A stretch of DNA of 6,264 bases from contig JADHOU010000093.1 in NCBI GenBank assembly GCA_016778825.1, positions 1-6,264 on the forward strand, in the 5' to 3' direction. The translations under genes and the position numbers were made by a program. How positions within the stretch are numbered: position 1 is the stretch's first letter; every line of letters begins with the position of its first letter. This DNA is from Candidatus Puniceispirillum sp. (lineage in GTDB: Bacteria > Pseudomonadota > Alphaproteobacteria > Puniceispirillales > Puniceispirillaceae). Below the pieces are notes generated by a model that saw only the letters and a list, made by a program, of their open reading frames with translations, did no database searches and was not told the origin of the DNA. Positions 1 through 5,332 of this stretch are shown piece by piece.

Positions 1-112
1 TGCCGATTTCATCAGCGATATTGATGCTGCCATCGGTGCTCATATGGCGAAGTTCTTCGACCTTTCCCTCAAGATTGGCAATCGGTTTTTCAAAATCAAG
101 AAAATGTCTCAT
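1..112 (-). CDS. accA: Acetyl-CoA carboxylase carboxyltransferase subunit alpha, N-terminal part (partial)
   Basis: Only the first 37 codons lie in the window; the gene continues past the left edge. The product is the alpha subunit of the carboxyltransferase half of acetyl-CoA carboxylase, which with AccD moves the carboxyl group from biotin-BCCP to acetyl-CoA to give malonyl-CoA for fatty acid synthesis in the cytoplasm. The translated start, [20 protein letters not shown], followed by a stretch with ELRHM and NIADEIG, matches the characteristic AccA N-terminus (FLDFE.PI..LE.K...L). The ATG at 112 is chosen because this family signature begins right there and upstream ATGs run into stops. 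The ribosome site is weak: GGAA lies about 10 nt upstream. It sits 73 bp after xerD on the same strand, a pairing I recall as common in alphaproteobacteria. The catalytic part is not visible. Confidence 0.93.
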   Translation of the reverse strand, partial: MRHFLDFEKPIANLEGKVEELRHMSTDGSINIADEIG

Positions 113-165
113 TTTGGGGTCATTCCATTCTGCGTCAGGGCAACGCGCATTTCGAACTATCGCGA

Positions 166-171
166 ATTGTA
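166..171 (-). promoter_or_regulatory. Candidate -10 element for accA
   Basis: On the minus strand this reads TACAAT, five of six matches to the sigma-70 -10 consensus, in the gap between xerD and accA. Transcription would start near 159 and give a leader of about 47 nt. No good -35 hexamer lies 16-18 bp upstream, where the sequence is inside the xerD 3' end, so this may be chance. I see no hairpin terminator in the gap, so read-through from xerD is equally likely. Confidence 0.25.
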
Positions 172-185
172 ACTTTAGAGGCAGT

Positions 186-1133
186 TTATCTATCTTGACG
201 GCGACTGGCAAGCGGATGCGCCGATGCCACCAATCCGGCAAGCCGGTCGGGGCGGCTTGCGGTATAGATTTGTGTTGTTGAAATATCGGCATGGCCAAGA
301 AGGCTTTGCAAACTGCGAAGATCGGCACCGCGATTCAGCATATGTGTCGCAAAAGAATGGCGCAATTTATGCGGACTAACCCGCGCCGCATCAATATCTG
401 CCGCAATGGCCAACTTTTTCAGCATCTGCGCAAATTGATGGCGGGTCATCGCCAAACCATCATCCGACGGAAACATGAAATCAGACAAAACAAAACCAGC
501 ATTACCATCACGGCATTCGATCCAGCGTGCCGCTGCTGCCCGCGCCGTATCGCCAAGCGGGACAACTCGTTCACGTCCGCCTTTTCCGGTGACCAGAATC
601 ACTTCAGGATTGCGCCTGAATTGCGAAACCAGAAGGCCAACCAATTCAGAAACGCGAAGCCCTGTTGCATATAAAATTTCCAACATCGCCAAGGCACGCA
701 ATGCCGCCAGTTCAGGAGTCATGGCTGCGGCGGCTTTAAGCAGGCGGATGACCTCGGCTTCGCTCAGGCTTTTGGGAAGTGAGGCCGGCAAAGACGGATT
801 ATCGATCCAGCGGGTTGGGTTATCCGACCGAAGCCCATCTTCGACAGCCCAGCCCATAAATTGACGTAACGCGCTGAGCCGCCTTGCAACCGACCGCGGG
901 GATAATTGGCGTAGATGCCACCATCCAATAACCGCCCGTAATTCATCTGCATTGCATGCCACAAGTGTCTGGCCATTTTTGGCAAGACCCATCTGGCAAT
1001 CAAAAAGATCGCGCCGATAGGCGGCAAGCGTATTTGGTGACGCTGCCCGCATGGCCGAAATGGCCTGAAGAAACCCGTCAATAAGCGGGTCATGCTGATC
1101 GGCGGTTTTGCCGATGCTAGCTTTGCGTGCCAT
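186..1133 (-). CDS. xerD: Site-specific tyrosine recombinase XerD
   Basis: This is a cytoplasmic DNA recombinase that, with XerC, resolves chromosome dimers at the dif site near the terminus, normally under FtsK control. The product has 315 residues, close to the usual 300 or so. Residues about 15-105 form the SAM-like DNA-binding domain ([12 protein letters not shown]) and about 120-300 the catalytic domain. The whole active site is present: R160 in [10 protein letters not shown]184 in GKGGRER, H255 and R258 in [14 protein letters not shown]281 in LLGHADIS and the nucleophile Y290 in TTQIYT. XerD is preferred over XerC because of the accA neighbour and the C-terminal HPLA ending. The [13 protein letters not shown] stretch by itself looks XerC-like, so the assignment rests partly on context. 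The residues after the tyrosine read TASRP where most family members have THV. The ATG at 1133 lies inside the 3' end of the upstream gene (17-bp overlap) with no clear ribosome site, suggesting translational coupling. Confidence 0.9.
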   Translation of the reverse strand: MARKASIGKTADQHDPLIDGFLQAISAMRAASPNTLAAYRRDLFDCQMGLAKNGQTLVACNADELRAVIGWWHLRQLSPRSVARRLSALRQFMGWAVEDGLRSDNPTRWIDNPSLPASLPKSLSEAEVIRLLKAAAAMTPELAALRALAMLEILYATGLRVSELVGLLVSQFRRNPEVILVTGKGGRERVVPLGDTARAAAARWIECRDGNAGFVLSDFMFPSDDGLAMTRHQFAQMLKKLAIAADIDAARVSPHKLRHSFATHMLNRGADLRSLQSLLGHADISTTQIYTASRPDRLAGLVASAHPLASRRQDR

Positions 1134-3141
1134 CGGGTATCATCGCAGCCAAACGCTGCATTAAATGCGCCGCAATAATTTCATGGGCGAAAGCTTTGGC
1201 AACGCCACCCTGTCCGATCAAATCAAGCGCGCGGATCACCGCGGCCAAATCTGCCGGATTGGTTTTTTCAAGCGCCACATCATGCAAAAGCCAATTGGCA
1301 AGAAGCACGGTCTCGGCAACATGACGCGCCTCTGCCGCGGCCGTGACCGCCTTTAGCAATAGCGGCGGCAAGCCGGCAAAGCCCTGACCCGATACAGGTG
1401 CATTTTTCACAAGATCAAGCCAATCCTGTTCATCCACCGCCACACCAGCAGCCTCAAGAACAGGCAGAATATGCCACATATTCAACGCGCTGATCACATT
1501 TGTATCAACCGCATCGCCCGACAGCCCACGCAGTAATTCAGCGGCCTTCAGCGCCTCGCCATTGCCCGCAAAAGCGGCAAGCGTTGTGGTGTCATTCGGC
1601 TGGTTAATCGCCAGCAGAAACGCCATTTTCGGCGCTACATCCAGATCATCAAACCGCATATTGGCCGCCACTGCTTCATCAGCAAGCGCATTCCGCACCA
1701 ATTCGGCGTAAAGCGGCAACATCACCGCGCCATTGCCGCCATTGATTTCAGCCTTAATCGCCTTTGCCACCCGCGCCAACCGATCGGTCTGCGTATCGGC
1801 ATCAAGTGCCCGCCATGCAAGCGCGGTGGTAAGCGCATCACCCTTGCCATCAAGCTGCGCCAATGCCAATTGCGGATCATTATTTTCCTGTCCGGCACTG
1901 CGCCATAATTTGCCAGCCTGACGATGCGTGATCAGCCCGCGATTCAACCCATTAAAGGTTGAAACCATGCGGGCATCCGGCCCCAAAAATTTCAATTTTA
2001 TAACGGTTTCGGCCATTTGTTTTGGCAGAACGGCAAGTCCTTCAAGCGGGATTGGCCGGTTCGCCACATCCATCAACACGATATGCGCCGAATCAAACTT
2101 GGCCGGATCGAGCTTGGCCAGATCGGTGGGCGTCGTTAGATTATTGTTCAAAACCTCATTCACAAGGCCGAAAAAGATCGGATCATCAACACCATTTGCA
2201 GCCAGAATATCAGCCGCAAATCGCGCCCCGCCCGTTTTGCCCTGAACCGCCTGACAGATCACATTTGATTTATGCCAAAACGGATCCATTGTCTGGGTGA
2301 TCTGACGGCTGACAATGCTGCATGCCGCAACATCATCACGGATCATCAGATAATGTTCAATTAGCCAGCGTCGCCAATCAGCCCATTTTTCAGCTTCGGG
2401 AAGCTGCGCCGCAAGCAAGGCAAGATCACTTGATCTGCCACCATTTGCCAGAAAGGCCAAGCGCGCCTCGACAAGGTCGGCAGCGACATTGTTTGCCCCG
2501 CTTGGCGGCACTGATTGCCGAGCCACAACTTCATAGGCGAGTGCGGTAACCGCCTTTGACTGGCTGGCGATTGCTGATTTCTGCAGTAGGAACACCGCAT
2601 CACGAGCCGAGGTTCCACGCCAGATCAGGCTGTCAAGCTGGCTATTGCCCGTATTGCCAACACCAATCGCCGCAAGCCCGACATCCGAAATATTCCGGCG
2701 GCCAATTTTGGCACTGCTGTAAACATCATTTGTTACCAGACCATCAATTGGTGCTGTCTGGCTGGCGGTTGCCGCTGCTGGCAGGTCAGTTTCAACTGAT
2801 TCGGTTGGCGTATCTAGCGCCTGATCAGAAGGTCCGGCAATGATGGTCGGGTTTGTTTTAGGTTGTTCGGCATCATCGACGGCCAAGGCCTTATCAATCG
2901 CTTGGTCAATATTCAGCGGGCTGTTGGCCGCAATTTGGCCGCTATCAGCTGGCGTTGGCGCGATTGACAGCAAATTGACCGGTTCGCCTTGCTGGGCGGC
3001 GGCTGGCAATAGACCAGCGCCCAACCAAACCGATGCCATTAAAAACGAAAGCGCCAAACGCGAGCGATTCAACAAACGCGAATATGAAAGACCCGAATTT
3101 GATCGGCGCAAAATATCAAGCTTATTTTGGCAGCGTTTCAT
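1117..3141 (-). CDS. Exported alanine-rich helical protein of unknown function
   Basis: I do not recognise a named function. The 674-residue product begins with a long basic n-region (K2, R3, K7, R11, R12, R22, R26, R28), a hydrophobic core at about 29-45 and an AAA-Q cleavage site after about residue 49, so it is probably exported by Sec to the periplasm. Residues about 52-165 are Pro/Thr/Ala/Asp-rich and probably disordered. From about residue 168 (LDSLIWRGTS) to the end it is Ala/Leu-rich and seemingly all-helical, which could be a helical-repeat solenoid, but I cannot show a clear TPR period. The mature part holds just two cysteines, C274 and C296, a possible disulfide. The overall pattern (WRGTS early, a D.FW.K...C segment in the middle, PPLLL..V.AA near the end) resembles conserved hypothetical proteins I recall from alphaproteobacteria. 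The start at 3141 is chosen for its AAGG ribosome site and the signal peptide; an in-frame TTG at 3216 gives a longer form that I reject. It overlaps xerD and the small gene upstream, suggesting one transcript. Confidence 0.8.
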   Translation of the reverse strand: MKRCQNKLDILRRSNSGLSYSRLLNRSRLALSFLMASVWLGAGLLPAAAQQGEPVNLLSIAPTPADSGQIAANSPLNIDQAIDKALAVDDAEQPKTNPTIIAGPSDQALDTPTESVETDLPAAATASQTAPIDGLVTNDVYSSAKIGRRNISDVGLAAIGVGNTGNSQLDSLIWRGTSARDAVFLLQKSAIASQSKAVTALAYEVVARQSVPPSGANNVAADLVEARLAFLANGGRSSDLALLAAQLPEAEKWADWRRWLIEHYLMIRDDVAACSIVSRQITQTMDPFWHKSNVICQAVQGKTGGARFAADILAANGVDDPIFFGLVNEVLNNNLTTPTDLAKLDPAKFDSAHIVLMDVANRPIPLEGLAVLPKQMAETVIKLKFLGPDARMVSTFNGLNRGLITHRQAGKLWRSAGQENNDPQLALAQLDGKGDALTTALAWRALDADTQTDRLARVAKAIKAEINGGNGAVMLPLYAELVRNALADEAVAANMRFDDLDVAPKMAFLLAINQPNDTTTLAAFAGNGEALKAAELLRGLSGDAVDTNVISALNMWHILPVLEAAGVAVDEQDWLDLVKNAPVSGQGFAGLPPLLLKAVTAAAEARHVAETVLLANWLLHDVALEKTNPADLAAVIRALDLIGQGGVAKAFAHEIIAAHLMQRLAAMIPDGTQS

Positions 3142-3259
3142 TGGAAATAACCTTGTTAATGGCAACGGTTGGGGCAGGGATTTGCCAATTTGACAATACA
3201 ACAAGACCCACAGCAAAAAGTCCTGCTAGCAGCAAAAATATAATCGAAATCCGTGTCAT
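3122..3259 (-). CDS. Small single-pass membrane protein, 45 residues
   Basis: This short gene is read in a frame different from the exported protein that follows. The product begins MTRISIIFLLLAGLFAVGLV; a strongly hydrophobic helix spans about residues 4-23 after a basic N-terminus (R3). It is followed by NWQIPAPTVAINKVI and a short polar end, LPK. The helix and the tail containing W..PAPT...KVI resemble small alphaproteobacterial hypothetical proteins as I recall them (typically ..W.IPAPT..VEKVIP...), so I think it is real; a database search would settle that. It is probably anchored in the inner membrane with the tail outside, or it is an uncleaved signal anchor. GGAAAAG just before the ATG can serve as ribosome site. 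Its TAA lies 20 bp inside the next gene, whose start and AAGG site lie within this reading frame, so the two are probably translated in a coupled way. Function unknown. Confidence 0.72.
   Translation of the reverse strand: MTRISIIFLLLAGLFAVGLVVLSNWQIPAPTVAINKVISNETLPK
3151..3154 (-). promoter_or_regulatory. Ribosome binding site that decides the start of the exported protein
   Basis: Minus-strand AAGG stands 9 nt ahead of the ATG at 3141. This is the best ribosome site near the N-terminus and supports 3141 over the in-frame TTG at 3216. It lies within the coding sequence of the 45-residue protein. Confidence 0.5.
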
Positions 3260-3289
3260 ATCTTTTCCATATCCCCTTAGTCATTTCAG

Positions 3290-3310
3290 GCCATTTTTAA
3301 AGCCATTTTT
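3290..3310. repeat. Tandem direct repeat GCCATTTTT, 12-bp period
   Basis: GCCATTTTT occurs at 3290-3298 and again at 3302-3310, one helical turn or so apart. It lies 30-50 bp ahead of the small membrane protein gene, so it would fall in that gene's leader or be a paired binding site. Chance in an A/T-rich stretch cannot be excluded. Confidence 0.4.
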
Positions 3311-3436
3311 GGGTTGGCACGTCTGGCCTCAATACTCAGCCGCGCTTATTTTGACCCATCCCATCTTAGCCGATTTCAATTGGAGCTATTTCCACCCAAG
3401 GGATGAAAGACTGAAAACAACCACATGATGTTAACG

Positions 3437-3453
3437 CCAGAAATCGCTTCTGG
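3437..3453. repeat. Perfect inverted repeat CCAGAA-N5-TTCTGG
   Basis: Two 6-bp arms, perfectly complementary, flank a 5-nt loop ATCGC. If the candidate minus-strand promoter at 3481-3509 is used, this would form a small hairpin about 20-40 nt into the leader of the exported-protein operon. It is not followed by a T tract on either strand, so it is not an intrinsic terminator; an operator is another possibility. Confidence 0.4.
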
Positions 3454-3479
3454 TTTCAAAAACAAGTTCTTTATGACAA

Positions 3480-3485
3480 TATTAT
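3480..3485 (+). promoter_or_regulatory. Candidate -10 element for the aroK operon
   Basis: TATTAT matches the -10 consensus at five of six positions and is the best such hexamer on the plus strand of this region. The nearest -35-like hexamer, TTCAAA at 3455-3460, is 19 bp away, longer than ideal. A transcript would start near 3492, with a leader of about 116 nt that includes the hairpin at 3549-3565. It overlaps the minus-strand -10, so the two promoters could not be occupied at the same time. Confidence 0.22.
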
Positions 3486-3509
3486 GTCGGCAATTAGGCA
3501 AAGTCACAA
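3481..3509 (-). promoter_or_regulatory. Candidate sigma-70 promoter for the small protein / exported protein / xerD operon
   Basis: On the minus strand TTGTGA (3509-3504) is followed by a 17-bp spacer and CATAAT (3486-3481): four of six and five of six consensus matches at ideal spacing. Transcription would start near 3474 and leave a leader of about 215 nt before the ATG at 3259. It is the best promoter match I found on this strand, but hand matching has a high false-positive rate. Confidence 0.35.
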
Positions 3510-3548
3510 GACACGTCATATTTTTACCGCCTTTTTTGCGAAATTGTC

Positions 3549-3565
3549 AGGCGGCAAGGCCGCTT
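3549..3565 (+). repeat. GC-rich hairpin just ahead of aroK
   Basis: GCGGC (3551-3555) and GCCGC (3559-3563) pair around an AAG loop, extended by a G-T wobble and an A-T pair to a 7-bp stem. The plus strand continues TTCTTCTATT. The arrangement resembles a weak, interrupted intrinsic terminator or attenuator 43 nt before the aroK ATG, but the stem is short and the T run broken, so termination is doubtful. Confidence 0.3.
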
Positions 3566-3607
3566 CTTCTATTCCCCTTGACCATTTGCATCGCTATGCT
3601 AGCCCAC

Positions 3608-4204
3608 ATGAAAGCTTCGCCAAAACCAGCGCCCCGAAAACCAAAACCAGCCGCAGAACTTGCTGGCTCGATTGCCGCACGGCTTAACCGGTCGGTGGTG
3701 CTTGTCGGCCTAATGGGAAGCGGTAAATCAGCCGTCGGGCGGCGCACCGCAAAACAGCTTGGGATTGGGTTCAAGGACAGTGACCAGTTGATCGTCAAGG
3801 CCGCTGGTATCAGCATTGCCGAAATTTTTGAGCTTGCCGGTGAAGTGAAATTTCGTGAAATGGAACGAAAGACGCTTGGCAATCTGGCATTGGCATCACC
3901 GCAAATCATTGCCACTGGCGGCGGGGCTTTTTGTCATGACGCCACCGCCGATCTGCTTTTGCATCATACATTAACCATTTGGCTAAAGGCATCGCCAGCG
4001 ACATTGCTGTCACGCATTGGCAATACAAAAACGCGGCCATTGCTGCATAATGGTGACCCGCTGGCAACGCTCACGCGCCTCGATGAACAGCGTGCACCCT
4101 TCTATCAAAAAGCCCATATACATCTCGTTACTGATGGATTATCAACATATAAAGCGATGATGGCGCTACTTCACGCGCTTGACAGTCATCTGCCAAGGCA
4201 GTAG
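3608..4204 (+). CDS. aroK: Shikimate kinase
   Basis: This cytoplasmic enzyme phosphorylates shikimate with ATP to shikimate 3-phosphate, the fifth step of the chorismate pathway. The 198-residue product has the P-loop GLMGSGKS (34-41), the substrate-binding DSD (57-59), the FRE..E segment with shikimate-binding R83, the GGGAF loop (104-108), the lid arginine R143 in RPLL and the R..FY element (R162-Y166). All key residues are present. The start is uncertain: I choose the ATG at 3608 because the protein then has a normal family length with a short Lys/Pro-rich tail before the fold begins at about residue 28. Neither this ATG nor the in-frame ATG at 3596 has a ribosome site, and the frame stays open up to an ATG at 3425 whose translation looks non-coding. 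The aroB gene follows directly, as in many proteobacteria. Confidence 0.92.
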   Translation: MKASPKPAPRKPKPAAELAGSIAARLNRSVVLVGLMGSGKSAVGRRTAKQLGIGFKDSDQLIVKAAGISIAEIFELAGEVKFREMERKTLGNLALASPQIIATGGGAFCHDATADLLLHHTLTIWLKASPATLLSRIGNTKTRPLLHNGDPLATLTRLDEQRAPFYQKAHIHLVTDGLSTYKAMMALLHALDSHLPRQ

Positions 4205-4208
4205 GTGA
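4203..4208 (+). promoter_or_regulatory. Ribosome binding site deciding the aroB start
   Basis: AGGTGA, complementary to the 16S rRNA 3' end, spans the aroK stop and lies 8 nt before the ATG at 4217. It favours that ATG over the GTG at 4205, which directly abuts the aroK stop but has an AAGG (4195-4198) 6 nt ahead of it, so the GTG start stays possible. Confidence 0.45.
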
Positions 4209-4216
4209 CTTTAAAC

Positions 4217-5332
4217 ATGCAACAAGAAACATTAACCGTCGGTCTTGGTCAGCGCGCCTATGACATTGTCATTGGTCCTGATCTGATTGATCGGGCCGGA
4301 TCAATTCTTGGCCCGATCGCGGCCAATCGTCATATCATCATCGTTAGCGACAGAACCGTTGCCACACTTCATCTTGACCGTCTAACGGCAGGATTAAAAA
4401 GCACCGCGCGCGCGATTGACCATTTTGTCGTCGCCGCTGGTGAAGCCAGCAAATCAATGACCGTTCTGGCAAAGCTGCTTGATGATATTCTGGCTGTTGG
4501 CGTCGATCGGTCGGTATTGCTGATTGCCTTTGGTGGCGGGGTTGTTGGTGATCTGGCTGGCTTTGCCGCCGCCAGCCTGTTGCGCGGCGTTGATTTTATT
4601 CAAATTCCAACAAGCCTTTTGGCGCAGGTTGATAGTTCAGTTGGTGGTAAAACCGGCGTGAATGCCGCTTCGGGGAAAAATCTGATTGGTGCTTTTTACC
4701 AGCCAAAGGCCGTGCTTGCCGATACCAGCCTTTTGGCAAGCTTGCCAAATCGGGAATTGCGCGCAGGCTATGCGGAAATGGTCAAATATGGGCTTTTGGG
4801 CGACGCCACATTTTTTGACTGGCTTGACGCCCATAGCAGCGCTGTTCTGGCATTAGAACCCGCCGCAATCATGCATGCCATCCATACATCATGCAGTGCC
4901 AAAGCACGTATTGTCGAAGCCGATGAACGCGAAGCTGGAAAACGCGCCTTGTTAAATCTTGGCCATACTTTTGCGCATGCTTTTGAAGCTGAAGCCGGAT
5001 ATAATGGAAGCCTGCTTCATGGCGAAGCGGTTGCCGCTGGCATGGGGCTAGCTTTTGATCTGTCGGTTGATTTGGGATTTTGTGCGCCCGATGATGCGGC
5101 AAGGTGCAAAGCGCATCTTCGCGCGGTTGGTCTTCCTGCCGGACAAGCTGATCTTGCCGCTGGTAACGCTGCACCAAGCAAGCTTATTGCCCATATGAAA
5201 CATGATAAGAAAATGCGTGACGGCCGAATGTATTTCATTCTAGTCAACGCCATTGGTGATGCCTTTGTCAGCGGCGATGTGCCGTCAGACGCTGTTGAAA
5301 CCCTACTTCAACGAGGTGCAAATGCTGTCTAG
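4217..5332 (+). CDS. aroB: 3-dehydroquinate synthase
   Basis: The NAD- and divalent-metal-dependent enzyme converts DAHP to 3-dehydroquinate, the second step of the shikimate pathway, in the cytoplasm. The 371-residue product shows the family's hallmarks: GGGVVGDLAGFAAA (106-119) of the NAD-binding domain, PTSLLAQVDSSVGGKTGVN (131-149), K154-N155, AEMVKYG with metal ligand E187, LGHTFAHAFE with ligand H250, HGEAVAAGM with ligand H268, and KHDKK (328-332). Length and residues are typical of a working enzyme. The start is taken as the ATG at 4217; the GTG at 4205 would add four residues (MTLN). It follows aroK with essentially no gap, so the two are surely co-transcribed and supply the same pathway. 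Its last 11 bp overlap the next gene. Confidence 0.95.
   Translation: MQQETLTVGLGQRAYDIVIGPDLIDRAGSILGPIAANRHIIIVSDRTVATLHLDRLTAGLKSTARAIDHFVVAAGEASKSMTVLAKLLDDILAVGVDRSVLLIAFGGGVVGDLAGFAAASLLRGVDFIQIPTSLLAQVDSSVGGKTGVNAASGKNLIGAFYQPKAVLADTSLLASLPNRELRAGYAEMVKYGLLGDATFFDWLDAHSSAVLALEPAAIMHAIHTSCSAKARIVEADEREAGKRALLNLGHTFAHAFEAEAGYNGSLLHGEAVAAGMGLAFDLSVDLGFCAPDDAARCKAHLRAVGLPAGQADLAAGNAAPSKLIAHMKHDKKMRDGRMYFILVNAIGDAFVSGDVPSDAVETLLQRGANAV
5313..5316 (+). promoter_or_regulatory. Ribosome binding site of the CNNM/CorC gene inside aroB
   Basis: GAGG, followed by TG, lies 5 nt ahead of the ATG at 5322, within the final codons of aroB. It fixes the start of the overlapping membrane protein gene. 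Confidence 0.6.

Larger units (their letters stand above)
3260..3607. other. Divergent non-coding control region
   Basis: About 350 bp separate the small membrane protein (minus) from aroK (plus). Frames that stay open here read like non-coding sequence and have no ribosome sites. The stretch is richer in A and T than its flanks. It contains a candidate minus-strand promoter (3481-3509), an overlapping plus-strand -10 (3480-3485), a tandem 9-mer (3290-3310) and two small inverted repeats (3437-3453 and 3549-3565). A second, weaker minus-strand promoter guess is TTGAGG at 3332-3327 with AAAAAT at 3310-3305 (16-bp spacer). A four-codon reading frame starting at 3270 on the minus strand ends in a TGA overlapping the ATG of the small protein. 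I see no riboswitch or tRNA. Confidence 0.6.

Noticed and set aside
140..175. A dif-like recombination site next to xerD (ATTCGCGATAG on the minus strand)
   Set aside because: The left half vaguely resembles a XerC-binding arm, but the right arm does not resemble TTATGTTAAAT and the dyad is absent. A second look at 3470-3495 failed for similar reasons.
475..864. Plus-strand open frames of 127-129 codons opposite xerD
   Set aside because: They lie wholly antisense to a gene with a complete catalytic set, lack ribosome sites and have no family features. They are shadows caused by codon bias.
1733..2843. Several plus-strand frames of 60-105 codons opposite the exported protein
   Set aside because: Low-complexity translations, no ribosome sites, and a continuous well-formed gene on the other strand.
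3256..3270. A four-codon leader frame (ATG GAA AAG ATA TGA) touching the start of the 45-residue gene
   Set aside because: A short upstream frame with a nearby AAGGGG is curious, but so small a frame is expected by chance and carries no regulatory codon pattern.
3314..3330. A sigma-54 promoter: TTGGCACG on the plus strand
   Set aside because: The -24 element matches, but the required GC of the -12 element is replaced by CT at the proper distance.
3544..3573. A TTGTCA...TCTATT promoter ahead of aroK
   Set aside because: Four of six matches at each hexamer with an 18-bp spacer, and the spacer is filled by a GC-rich hairpin. TATTAT at 3480 is a better -10, so this is kept only as a note.
3425..3607. 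An upstream extension of aroK beginning at an ATG at 3425
   Set aside because: The 61 added residues have no ribosome site and no resemblance to shikimate kinases, and they cover the two hairpins and the promoter candidates. A hydrophobic stretch in it looks like an accident of A/T- and C-rich sequence.
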